64,000 bases of DNA, taken from positions 186,001 to 250,000 of the forward strand of contig JBGAIB010000007.1 of assembly GCA_044225825.1 (NCBI GenBank), read 5' to 3'. This DNA is from Bog-950 sp044225825 (GTDB lineage Bacteria; Bacteroidota; Bacteroidia; Chitinophagales; LD1). The notes beneath the pieces are model-generated. The model was not told where the DNA came from and did not search any database. It worked only from the letters and a program-made list of their open reading frames with translations. Position 1 is the first letter of the stretch. Every line of letters begins with the position of its first letter. This document shows, piece by piece, positions 18,869 to 26,559 of this stretch. A program made the position numbers and the translations under genes.

Positions 18869-20290
18869 TTACTTACCGCGGCCGTACAACACCGTAAGCA
18901 CCGTATAAATCATAATCTTGAAATCGAGCATGACACTCATATTCTCGATATAAATAATATCGTATTTCAGGCGCTTAACCATTTCATCTACGGTACTGGC
19001 ATAGCCGTATTTAACCATACCCAATGAAGTAATACCCGGCTGCACGCGGAACACATGCGTATAATAAGGTGCCTTTTTGATGATCTGATCGGCAAAATAG
19101 CGGCGCTCGGCGCGCGGCCCTACAATGCTCATATCGCCTTTAATAACATTCAAAAACTGCGGCACCTCATCGATACGGTATTTGCGCAGCACCTTACCTA
19201 TAGGTGTTATGCGCGGATCGTTTTCTACCGTTAACTGCGGCCCCGCACTTTCAGCATTCATATACATGGTGCGGAATTTCAATATATCAAACGGCTTGCC
19301 ATAGCGGCCCAGGCGCTGCTGTTTGTAGAAGATGGGGCCTTTATCGGTTAACCGGATGCGGATAGCCACATACAACAGCAAGGGCGAAGTTACTACCAGT
19401 GCCGCCAGTGATGCGACCACATCGAACCAGCGTTTGGTTATGCGTTCCCATTCCGACAGCATTTGTGTATGCACCTCAATAAAACCTTCACCTATTACAT
19501 GGTTCATACGCACCGTGCCCGACAGGATATCATACATATCGGGTATAATGCGCACCGTAACTTCTTTATCGGCCAGACGGTTCAGCAAATCATTCAGGCT
19601 GTGGTGTTCACTGCTTTCGATGGCAATAATTACCTCCTCCAAATCGGGATGCGCGGCCATAACCTGTTCCAGTTGTTGCAGGGTGCCCAGTTCTTTTAAC
19701 TCGCGGGTAAGGGCATTATCTACCTTGCCGTTAGTTTCGAGGTAGCCTAAAAATTTAAACCCGAACGAACGCTCGCGTGCTTTTAATTCTTCATACAATT
19801 CATTGGCGCGCTGGTTGCTGCCGATGAGTAAGGTGGCAAAGCCCACGCGGCCACTCCATATATTACGTTTTACCCTGCTAAGTATTACAAAGCGGCCCAA
19901 CCAGGTAAACACAAATTGCAAGGCCAGCAACAAAAAGAACGTCAGGTAATAATCGGAATAACGCCTAACGTAATCATCCAGCAACAGCGAAAAGAACAAC
20001 ACAATCGTACCCAGAACCGTTACCACGGTTGTTTTGCCTAATTCCTGTAAGCGCGATTTTTTATACAGGTCGAAATAAGTGCCGGTTACGTAATGCAGCA
20101 ACACCCATACAAAAGGCACTACCAACATAGCGATCCAAAAGTTGTTATCGCTAAAAGGCATAAAGAAATTGAAGGGCTGCCCTTCGATGACCAGTTTGCG
20201 GAACAAAAACAGGCAATACCAGGCTGCTGCCGAAGCCAGCAGATCGCTGAGCACATAGTAACCTAAAATACCTTTCCGCTTAGTCATCAC
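18869..20290 (-). CDS. Exopolysaccharide polyprenyl-phosphate sugar-1-phosphate transferase (WcaJ/WbaP type)
   Basis: A 473-aa membrane enzyme that starts exopolysaccharide repeat synthesis by moving a sugar-1-phosphate from a UDP-sugar to undecaprenyl phosphate. Four N-terminal membrane segments (about 10-130) are followed by a CoA-binding-like Rossmann domain (about 145-265). A further hydrophobic segment (about 290) precedes the catalytic Bac_transf domain (about 285-470). Family motifs seen are KRWFDV, GPIFYKQQRLG, LKFRTM, RKYRIDEVPQ, GDMSIVGPR and QPGITSLG. This layout is that of the large PHPT enzymes (TIGR03025). It is 13 bp downstream of a lipoprotein gene that follows a Gfo/Idh/MocA gene, suggesting a short operon. 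Confidence 0.93.
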   Translation of the reverse strand: MMTKRKGILGYYVLSDLLASAAAWYCLFLFRKLVIEGQPFNFFMPFSDNNFWIAMLVVPFVWVLLHYVTGTYFDLYKKSRLQELGKTTVVTVLGTIVLFFSLLLDDYVRRYSDYYLTFFLLLALQFVFTWLGRFVILSRVKRNIWSGRVGFATLLIGSNQRANELYEELKARERSFGFKFLGYLETNGKVDNALTRELKELGTLQQLEQVMAAHPDLEEVIIAIESSEHHSLNDLLNRLADKEVTVRIIPDMYDILSGTVRMNHVIGEGFIEVHTQMLSEWERITKRWFDVVASLAALVVTSPLLLYVAIRIRLTDKGPIFYKQQRLGRYGKPFDILKFRTMYMNAESAGPQLTVENDPRITPIGKVLRKYRIDEVPQFLNVIKGDMSIVGPRAERRYFADQIIKKAPYYTHVFRVQPGITSLGMVKYGYASTVDEMVKRLKYDIIYIENMSVMLDFKIMIYTVLTVLYGRGK

Positions 20291-20303
20291 CGTTCAAAAC
20301 ACG

Positions 20304-21128
20304 CTATAGGGTAAGCAACTTAACATTATCAATATACACCGTACCGCCATTGCTGCCATAAGGGCGCAGGGCTTCGAAATAAATGCTGTAGGTACTGGCC
20401 AGGGAGGCCGCCACACTTTCACTAAGTTTTACATACAACTTATTCCAGCTGCTGCGGGCGTTTACAAAAAGTACCTGGTTGGTGCTTACCACGGTGCTAC
20501 CCGGGTAGTGCCCCTGGTAACCTACCCAAAATGGTACATCACTTTTATAATCCACCTCCAGCCAAATTTCCTGACCGGCAGTTAAAGGAATGTTTGTAGT
20601 TTGATAAGCCATTTTGTTGGAATCGACAGCCGTTACCGTTATGGTGCCACAGCGGGTTCCGTAATGGGCAGAATCGTAACTGATGCCCATATCAGTAAAG
20701 TTGTTGCCTATTTCAAAGTTATCGGCAAAGGCCACCTTAGTTGCCTTTATATACCGGAATACCGGTTTACGGGTATACATCTGACCACGCTCGGCCTGCA
20801 GGGTAAAGGTATCGGGCGCATAAAACGGATAGTTTACGCGCACCGCGCTTTGCCCGCTTTGGTAAATACCGGGGGTAAGGATAAACGATACGGCTCCTTC
20901 TTCCAACACAGGAATACTGCAGGGTCTTTCAAAAGCGCCTAAGTTGGTGCTTTTTGTTTCGGCCCATATATCGGTTATACGCTCGCTGAGGGTATCGGTG
21001 CCTGTGCTATCCACTACAAAAACGGTATCCACCTTTAAAAAAAAGGGCACCCCGTCGTTAGGCATAGGTTTACAGGCCGGTGAAAAAAACAGAATGGCTA
21101 AAAAAGCCAATGGTATAAGCAACTTCAT
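20304..21128 (-). CDS. Putative lipoprotein with carbohydrate-binding-like beta-sandwich
   Basis: A 274-aa protein of no family I can name. The open frame reaches up to 21245, but the ATG at 21128 is chosen because it starts a lipoprotein signal peptide (MKLLIPLAF, with a cysteine at residue 19 followed by K). The lipobox (SPAC) is atypical. The second half (about 145-274) reads like a beta-sandwich of the carbohydrate-binding/galactose-binding type: FADNFEIGNNF near its start, a GQEIWLEVDY segment and a terminal TVYIDNVKL strand. It lies between a sugar-nucleotide-type oxidoreductase and the priming sugar transferase, so a surface polysaccharide role is possible. Confidence 0.7.
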   Translation of the reverse strand: MKLLIPLAFLAILFFSPACKPMPNDGVPFFLKVDTVFVVDSTGTDTLSERITDIWAETKSTNLGAFERPCSIPVLEEGAVSFILTPGIYQSGQSAVRVNYPFYAPDTFTLQAERGQMYTRKPVFRYIKATKVAFADNFEIGNNFTDMGISYDSAHYGTRCGTITVTAVDSNKMAYQTTNIPLTAGQEIWLEVDYKSDVPFWVGYQGHYPGSTVVSTNQVLFVNARSSWNKLYVKLSESVAASLASTYSIYFEALRPYGSNGGTVYIDNVKLLTL

Positions 21129-21245
21129 GATCAAAAATTCAGCGCTAAAACGCATAGAAAAGCAAAACATTGCAAATAAAGGAGTTTTTCGTTGACCCCG
21201 GGGCGATTTGACGTTACCATGACCCTTGTGCCGGCGGATGAACAA

Positions 21246-22244
21246 CTACTTCTTCACTATCAGCTGCTGGTTGATCTTATCCAGTATTTGCTGGGCCAGG
21301 TGCATGGCATGGTAGCCATCCTGCACGCTAACCGGCACCGGTTTGTTTTGGGTAATGGATTTGTGAAACAGTTCCAACTCCATTTTAATGGCGTTAACAT
21401 CCTTCTTCTCGGCCATTTCGTAGGTAATGTATTTCTTACTGTTGTCGGGCAGTTCTATTTCCATCGGCGGAAAACCATCGAGGTTTTCGGGGGCCTGATC
21501 TTCGATACGGAACACATCGCTTTTCTTCTTCAGAAAATCCATGCTGATATACGAACCTGGCTGGAAGATGCGCATCTTGCGCATGCTTTTTAGCGATATG
21601 CGGCTGGCTGTAATATTTGCCACGCAGCCATTATCGAATTCAATGCGGGCATTGGCAATATCCGGCGATTTGCTGAGGATAGCTACCCCACTTGCGCTCA
21701 CCCGTTTTACGTTGGCCTTCACCATACTCAGGATAATGTCAATATCGTGTATCATCAGGTCCAGCACCACCGATACATCGGTGCCACGGGGGTTAAATTC
21801 GGCCAGGCGGTGCACCTCTATAAACAAGGGCTTCAGAGTCTTTTTGTTCAGGCTTAGCAGGGCGGGGTTAAAACGCTCCACATGACCCACCATCGCTTTT
21901 ACGCGAGCCTCGTCCACCAGCTCCATTAAATCGTGCGCTTCCTTTAAACTGCCGGCCACGGGTTTTTCTATAAAAACGTGCTTGGCTTTTTTAATAGCAT
22001 CGTGTGCCAGCTGGTAATGCGTGGTGGTAGGCGAAACAATATCCAGTGCATCGCAGCTTTCAATCAGCTTTTTGGGAGATTCGAAGCGTTTAAGACCGAA
22101 CTCCTCCACCACCTTTTGGGCATTGGTATCGTCGGGGTCGTAGAACCCTACTATTTCGTAACCCGGTATCTCCTTTAATAAGCGCACATGAATTTTGCCC
22201 AGGTGCCCTACTCCAAAAACGCCAATCCGTACAATTTTAGCCAT
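21246..22244 (-). CDS. Gfo/Idh/MocA-family NAD(P)-dependent oxidoreductase
   Basis: A 332-aa enzyme. The N-terminal Rossmann fold (about 1-125) has the dinucleotide motif GVFGVGHLGKIH, an acidic residue after beta-2 (FYDPD) and the family-typical EKP (about residue 94). The C-terminal alpha/beta domain begins near GHVERFNP. The GHVERFNP/HDIDI pattern resembles sugar or UDP-sugar dehydrogenases such as those that act on UDP-GlcNAcA, but the substrate cannot be fixed by eye. It is the first gene after the 755-bp gene-free region and lies upstream of the lipoprotein and sugar transferase genes, which favours a role in making a sugar precursor. Confidence 0.88.
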   Translation of the reverse strand: MAKIVRIGVFGVGHLGKIHVRLLKEIPGYEIVGFYDPDDTNAQKVVEEFGLKRFESPKKLIESCDALDIVSPTTTHYQLAHDAIKKAKHVFIEKPVAGSLKEAHDLMELVDEARVKAMVGHVERFNPALLSLNKKTLKPLFIEVHRLAEFNPRGTDVSVVLDLMIHDIDIILSMVKANVKRVSASGVAILSKSPDIANARIEFDNGCVANITASRISLKSMRKMRIFQPGSYISMDFLKKKSDVFRIEDQAPENLDGFPPMEIELPDNSKKYITYEMAEKKDVNAIKMELELFHKSITQNKPVPVSVQDGYHAMHLAQQILDKINQQLIVKK

Positions 22245-22313
22245 TGCTGCTTCCTTTCTGCTGTTCGACCGGGTAAACCGGTACTTGCTGAAACGAATTT
22301 ATAGGCAGGCAGG

Positions 22314-22643
22314 TTGTGCACAGGGAAAGATGCTGACAGGATGTTAAAACCGCTTTGTGCATTGTATAGCAGGGGGGGCGGCAGTACCATCAATGCCTGT
22401 TTAAAGTTTCAGGTTTAATGTTTGAAGTTAAACAGCCGAAGCCGGAGCCGGGTGAAAAGTGGCTGTGCCGGGCTGGGTTATCCACACTGCTTGTGCATGC
22501 TTGTGCAGGTTTTTGCTTGTGCATCAATTAAAGAAATTTGCATACGAGGTATTTTACTGTTAAAAGGGCATGAAACACTCTTTTAACGCATTAGTCTTTT
22601 TGCCATTTGTGCAGATTTGTGCAGTTGATTTTCAAGTGCACAA
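22314..22643. repeat. Cluster of eight TTGTGCA heptamers
   Basis: Seven direct copies and one inverted copy occur in 330 bp, where a given heptamer would be expected well under once on the two strands. Three copies share the longer form GCTTGTGCA (copies at 22491, 22501 and 22517) and two share ATTTGTGCAG (22607, 22617). The pair spacings of 10 bp (22491/22501 and 22607/22617) put neighbouring copies on the same helix face. Confidence 0.75.
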
Positions 22644-22693
22644 ATCGTAGAAAATTTAATTTGATGCTGATTTAACATAAACGGGGTAGTTAA

Positions 22694-22723
22694 GGGACCT
22701 GACCGATTGGCGGTACCGGTCCC
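22694..22723. other. Nested inverted repeat (possible structured RNA or protein site)
   Basis: The outer stem GGGACC / GGTCCC (22694-22699, 22718-22723) encloses an inner stem ACCG / CGGT (22702-22705, 22711-22714) with a 5-nt loop. No T tract follows in either direction, so it is not a standard terminator. It lacks a T arm and CCA-type acceptor, so it is not a tRNA. Confidence 0.4.
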
Positions 22724-22999
22724 CTCTAATCTCCTCCCCCGACTTTTATAAAGCCAAAGAAGTTCACCGCTGGTGTTTCAGCCTATGTCAAAGAGCTACT
22801 AAAAGGATGTAAAGATACTAATTAGGATTTATAGTTTCAAATATTATTTCTTAATTTTTAAAAAGTCTAGTTCTTCTGATAGCACCCTTGTTTGACTATG
22901 GGCGTACCGATGGGGCAAAATTGCGATTAGCCAGCCGGTTAATATCTATTCTTCGTCGGGAGGACAAGAAGTGGTGTCGGATATACATTGAACTCTGTT

Positions 23000-23497
23000 T
23001 TAAACTAAAGCTGCCACCGCCACCCAAACTTCTTCTTCGCTATCGGGGTGGTTGTGTTTGTATTTCTCACCCAAGACTTCAAAATGCGGGCGGCTGGCAT
23101 CGGGGCGGAGGTTGCGGGCCGGCAGCCATTCGGCAAAGAGATAGCGCAGCGTTTCGCCAAAAGTAGCAGGGGTGCCGGTGTAGGTAAACACCACATATTC
23201 ACCGGCAGGAATCTGTAATACTTCCATACCATCGGGCAGGGTGGCGGTATCGCTCACCTCTACCGTTGCCCATTTTTGCCAAATGGTATCGTGGGTAAAG
23301 TCGCGAAATTTGAAGTTAGGGTGGTAGACCTGCACCGAGATTAAATTACCGGAAACGGGATGTTGTATCTCCTTACGGCGGGGCATAAAGCGCTGCCATA
23401 ATGCGGGTGTGTTATCGTTGGCAATAGAGGTTTGCGTATGCATACCTACCAGGGTTGCACCACCAAAAGTTTTCAGTTGCGGTTGAATGGCACTCAT
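23000..23497 (-). CDS. GyrI-like / effector-binding-domain protein
   Basis: A 165-aa single-domain protein of the GyrI-like small-molecule-binding family (the effector domain also found at the C-terminus of AraC- and MerR-type regulators such as Rob and BmrR). Supporting segments are the N-terminal strand followed by LWQRFMPRR, the central VEVSDTATLPDGM strand with IPAGEYVVF, and a C-terminal FEVLGEKY with an acidic tail ending WVAVAAL. No DNA-binding domain is present, so it may bind a small hydrophobic compound or act on a partner. It lies 36 bp downstream of the ABC-F gene on the same strand, so it is probably co-transcribed. Confidence 0.8.
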   Translation of the reverse strand: MSAIQPQLKTFGGATLVGMHTQTSIANDNTPALWQRFMPRRKEIQHPVSGNLISVQVYHPNFKFRDFTHDTIWQKWATVEVSDTATLPDGMEVLQIPAGEYVVFTYTGTPATFGETLRYLFAEWLPARNLRPDASRPHFEVLGEKYKHNHPDSEEEVWVAVAALV

Positions 23498-23533
23498 TAC
23501 AGCAAAGCTACAAAGAAGGAGCCAGGTTGTTGC

Positions 23534-25156
23534 TTACTTCCAAAGCGCTTCGCGCTGCTGGGCCACTACATCACTGTTGAGGAAAGTATCGAAATCCATT
23601 TCTTTATCGAGGTTGCCTTTAGGGCCTATCTCGATAATACGGTTGGCGATAGTTTCCAGCAACTCGTGGTCACGCGAGGTGAAGATGATGGTACCTTTAA
23701 AATCGTTCATGCCGTTGTTAAGGGCGGTAATTGATTCGAGGTCGAGGTGGTTGGTTGGTTCATCGAACAACAACACGTTGCCACGCATCATCATCATGCG
23801 GCTGAACATACAGCGCATCTTCTCTCCTCCGGAAAGTACGGTGCACTTTTTCAACACTTCTTCGCCGGAGAACAACATACGGCCCAGGAAGGAACGGATA
23901 AAGGTTTCATCCATATCCGGTGTAGAATACTGGCGCAACCAATCCACCAGGTTAAGATCGAGACCCTCAAAGTATTCGCTGTTATCGTTAGGGATATAGG
24001 CGCGCACGGTAGTAACACCCCAGTTAACGCTGCCCTGATAGTCCTTATCCTTACCGGCTAAAATATTATGGAAAGCAGTAAGCGCAACACTGTTGCGGCC
24101 CAACACGGCCACTTTATCGCCGCGCTTTAAGGTAAAGTTTACATTGCTGAACAGCACTTCCCCGTTCACGGTTTTGGAGAGGTTCTTTACCTCCAGAATT
24201 TCGTTACCGGCTTCGCGGATTACGTTGTTGAGTACGATGCCGGGATATTTACGGTTGCTGGGCTTAATCTCTTCGATGTTGATCTTCTCCAGCGCTTTTT
24301 TACGGCTGGTAGCCTGGCGACTCTTACTGGCGTTAGCCGAGAAACGGCGGATAAATTCCTGTAATTCCTTCACGCGGTCTTCAGCCTTCTTATTCTGATC
24401 GGCACGCTGGCGGGCGGCTAATTGCGAGCTCTGATACCAGAAGGAGTAGTTACCGGTGTAGATGGTCATTTTACCAAAGTCGATATCTACTACGTGTGTA
24501 CAGATGGCATCCAAAAAGTGACGGTCGTGACTTACCACCAGGATAATGCCTTTGTAATCGGCCAGGAAGTCCTCTAACCAGTTGATGGTTTGCACGTCCA
24601 GGTCGTTGGTAGGTTCATCCAGAAATAACACATCGGGGTTACCGAACAGGGCCTGCGCCAACAACACGCGCACCTTTTGGTTACCGTCCAGCTCTTTTAC
24701 CAGGCGGTAGTGCAGGTCTTCCTTAATACCCAGGTGGCTCAATAGTTCGGCGGCGGAGCTTTCGGCATTCCAGCCGTCCATCTCGTTAAAGATGTTTTCG
24801 AGTTCGCCGGCGCGGTGGCCGTCTTCATCGGTAAAATCGGCCTTGGCATAGATGGCCTCTTTTTCCTGCATCACGTTCCACAGGGTTTTGTGACCCATCA
24901 GCACGGTTTGCAATACAGGTATTTCGTCAAACTCAAAGTGGTTCTGCTTTAACACCGCTACGCGCAATGCTTTGGGGATGTTTACGGTGCCGGTAGTAGG
25001 GTCCACATCACCCTGTAAAATTTTGAGGAAGGTAGACTTGCCCGCCCCGTTGGCACCGATAATGCCATAGCAATTGCCCTCGGTAAACATCAGGTTCACG
25101 TCTTCGAACAGGGTGCGCTTACCGTAGCGCAGCGAAAGGTTATTAACCGTAATCAT
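23534..25156 (-). CDS. ABC-F family ATPase (ribosome-associated type)
   Basis: A 540-aa protein with two ABC ATPase domains and no membrane segment, as in the ABC-F translation factors. The first domain has a normal Walker A (GANGAGKST, about residue 36) and Walker B (VLFLDEPTNDLD, about 190), with a variant signature ELDGNQKVR. A charged linker follows (about 240-310). The second domain has a standard signature LSGGEKMR and Walker B (VLLFDEPTNHLD), but its P-loop reads GRNSVALT, without the GK pair that normally holds ATP phosphates. ABC-F proteins act at the ribosomal E site in translation control or antibiotic protection; which applies here cannot be told. It is closest in outline to YbiT-like members. 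Confidence 0.9.
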   Translation of the reverse strand: MITVNNLSLRYGKRTLFEDVNLMFTEGNCYGIIGANGAGKSTFLKILQGDVDPTTGTVNIPKALRVAVLKQNHFEFDEIPVLQTVLMGHKTLWNVMQEKEAIYAKADFTDEDGHRAGELENIFNEMDGWNAESSAAELLSHLGIKEDLHYRLVKELDGNQKVRVLLAQALFGNPDVLFLDEPTNDLDVQTINWLEDFLADYKGIILVVSHDRHFLDAICTHVVDIDFGKMTIYTGNYSFWYQSSQLAARQRADQNKKAEDRVKELQEFIRRFSANASKSRQATSRKKALEKINIEEIKPSNRKYPGIVLNNVIREAGNEILEVKNLSKTVNGEVLFSNVNFTLKRGDKVAVLGRNSVALTAFHNILAGKDKDYQGSVNWGVTTVRAYIPNDNSEYFEGLDLNLVDWLRQYSTPDMDETFIRSFLGRMLFSGEEVLKKCTVLSGGEKMRCMFSRMMMMRGNVLLFDEPTNHLDLESITALNNGMNDFKGTIIFTSRDHELLETIANRIIEIGPKGNLDKEMDFDTFLNSDVVAQQREALWK

Positions 25157-25372
25157 GTTGGTGTGCCTTTTTTAAGGAGGTGCGAAAGTAAGCTATTACG
25201 GCGAAGGTTACAGTACCGGACGCAAGGTTGGGAATACAATTCAACACCGTTAAGGATGGATTAACACAGATTTATACAAAAAGGCCCCGGCCAACCCGGC
25301 TAATTAATGCCCGGGATGGGGGAAACACTGCTCATGAAACAAGCCCGAGGTCTCGGGGCAGGATGATGGATT
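25157..25372. other. 216-bp intergenic region with GC-rich inverted repeats
   Basis: The stretch between the ABC-F start and the HNH gene end has no ORF. An inverted repeat GCCCGAG / CTCGGGGC (25343-25349, 25352-25359) is followed on the minus strand by TTGTTTC. It may be a weak terminator of the HNH operon. A second GC-rich stretch lies at about 25283-25316. Confidence 0.4.
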
Positions 25373-25654
25373 CTAACGTTTGCGGGGAGCGGAGCCGTCG
25401 TAGAAGTCGTTGGGCTTTTTGCTGACCCATTTAACAAAGCGCTGAATTTCTTCGTTGGCCAGCAGTTTCTCTACAGTGTTATAGTTTACCTGTATTTCGC
25501 GTTCGGTAAACAGGCTATGTATTTTAGTGTGGCATATGTGGTGCATCAGCACGGTATCTTCGAACTTGCCGCCTTTGCTTTTGGGCACTAAATGGTGTTT
25601 GCTGCTGCGGCCTTCGATAGGGCGGCCACATAAGGGACATACGGGTAGTTCCAT
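25373..25654 (-). CDS. Small stand-alone HNH nuclease-domain protein
   Basis: A 93-aa protein made up almost wholly of an HNH domain. Zinc-ribbon cysteines CPLCGRP (about 6-12) precede the HH of KHHLVPKSKGG (about 19-29). A second pair is seen in HHICHTKIHSLF (about 38-49), giving the usual His and Cys/His metal ligands. HNH domains cut DNA in homing, restriction, repair and phage functions; no partner methylase or phage gene is nearby. The gene lies 8 bp downstream of a small membrane-protein gene and is probably the last of a three-gene operon from 26491. Confidence 0.82.
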   Translation of the reverse strand: MELPVCPLCGRPIEGRSSKHHLVPKSKGGKFEDTVLMHHICHTKIHSLFTEREIQVNYNTVEKLLANEEIQRFVKWVSKKPNDFYDGSAPRKR

Positions 25655-25662
25655 ATCAGGGC

Positions 25663-26064
25663 TTAAAAATAGGGCTTCTCCATTTTAATACGCAACCATA
25701 GCGATAGCACGGTATATAAAATCAGCAGGGCGATGATCAACTCCCTGCTAAAACTTTGCTGCCGGTATAAGCGCAGGGCCGGGTAAATACCCATTAACAA
25801 AGCCAGTATGGCACCGGCAATGGCAGTAGGTATCAGCTCTTCGCGGATTACGCGTTGAGAGGAACTGCTTTGTTGACGCGCATCTATTTTTTGCAACTGG
25901 GTAGCACCTGCCGGCACCGGCTGCTGATAAGGAATAAACAAGTGATAGAAATATACATCGGGTTGCAGGCTGCCTTCTTCAATCTTAATATCCGATTGTA
26001 TAAAGTACGCACTGTAAGCACCAACCAGCGCAAAACCAACAAGCAACAGCAATACTTTATACAT
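25663..26064 (-). CDS. Small membrane protein, function unknown
   Basis: A 133-aa protein with three hydrophobic segments (about 3-22, 77-96 and 107-125) and a polar loop after the first (about 25-75) that probably faces the periplasm. The middle loop is rich in Gln and Ser (QQSSSSQR). I do not recognise the family. It is 25 bp after a second 133-aa membrane-protein gene and 8 bp before the HNH gene. The tight spacing suggests one transcript. Confidence 0.65.
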   Translation of the reverse strand: MYKVLLLLVGFALVGAYSAYFIQSDIKIEEGSLQPDVYFYHLFIPYQQPVPAGATQLQKIDARQQSSSSQRVIREELIPTAIAGAILALLMGIYPALRLYRQQSFSRELIIALLILYTVLSLWLRIKMEKPYF

Positions 26065-26089
26065 AGGCGTTGTAGCGGATCATGCAGGG

Positions 26090-26491
26090 TTATTTCTTTT
26101 TATTCTGTTGCAGTGTTGCATACAACAGGGTTACCTCGATGATGGTAAACACCGCATAGTAAACCAAAAAGTGCAACACCAATATTTTTTTATTGCCGTT
26201 TTCGAACAACAGAAAAGCCAGTAAAACCAGCAAATACAGCATCAACTTTAAACCGCTGGCCGCCATAAATTTGGTTACAAAAGCCTTGGGGTCGCCTTTG
26301 CTGGAACGCACTAAAAAGACGTGCACCAGCGTAACAGCGATGGCAATGATGGTTAACAACGGAATACCGTTATGCAATTGATTTTCGGCGGAGGCCTGTT
26401 GGTTCCATACAATTTGCAGTCCACCCAGCACCAGGGTAGTAACCAGCATTATTACGATAAACTTTATTTCGTCGGCTTTCATAACTAACAT
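26090..26491 (-). CDS. Small four-helix membrane protein, function unknown
   Basis: A 133-aa protein with four predicted membrane helices (about 10-28, 43-62, 78-97 and 105-127) and short charged loops; the C-terminus is lysine-rich. The layout recalls small AtpI-like membrane proteins, but no ATP synthase genes are nearby and no diagnostic motif is visible. An alternative ATG is three codons in, at 26482. It is the first gene of the probable operon that ends with the HNH gene, and it is separated from the PaaN gene by a strong terminator. Confidence 0.65.
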   Translation of the reverse strand: MLVMKADEIKFIVIMLVTTLVLGGLQIVWNQQASAENQLHNGIPLLTIIAIAVTLVHVFLVRSSKGDPKAFVTKFMAASGLKLMLYLLVLLAFLLFENGNKKILVLHFLVYYAVFTIIEVTLLYATLQQNKKK

Positions 26492-26509
26492 TTAACAGGC
26501 GATAAAAAC

Positions 26510-26548
26510 AAAACGCCCCGCTACAAAGGTAATGCAGCGGGGCGTTTT
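26510..26548 (-). terminator. Strong Rho-independent terminator after the PaaN gene
   Basis: A perfect 13-bp stem AAAACGCCCCGCT / AGCGGGGCGTTTT (26510-26522, 26536-26548) has a 13-nt loop. The A run at its left end becomes the T tract of the minus-strand transcript of the PaaN gene ending at 26560. Confidence 0.85.
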
Positions 26549-26559
26549 TGAAAGAAGGC

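Larger units (their letters stand above)
22245..22999. other. 755-bp gene-free region with TTGTGCA cluster and DnaA box (candidate origin or regulatory region)
   Basis: No convincing ORF lies on either strand. The left half holds TTGTGCA at 22314, 22355, 22491, 22501, 22517, 22607 and 22617, and its reverse complement at 22637. There is one perfect DnaA box, TTATCCACA, at 22478-22486. The first copy extends to TTGTGCACA, close to a DnaA box. A/T-rich stretches follow at about 22640-22680 and 22810-22870. The middle holds a nested hairpin (22694-22723). The promoter of the Gfo/Idh/MocA gene must also lie in the left end. Confidence 0.6.

Noticed and set aside
20304..21245. Longer start at 21245 for the lipoprotein
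   Set aside because: The extra 39 residues are basic and unlike a coding start; the ATG at 21128 begins a signal peptide with a cysteine at its cleavage site.
22691..22725. Hairpin considered as a tRNA
   Set aside because: No anticodon or T-psi-C arm and no acceptor stem of 7 bp can be formed.
22888..23166. 92-codon plus-strand ORF in the gene-free region
   Set aside because: It runs into the GyrI-like gene on the other strand, is rich in Arg/Gly/Pro of antisense type and has no recognisable domain.
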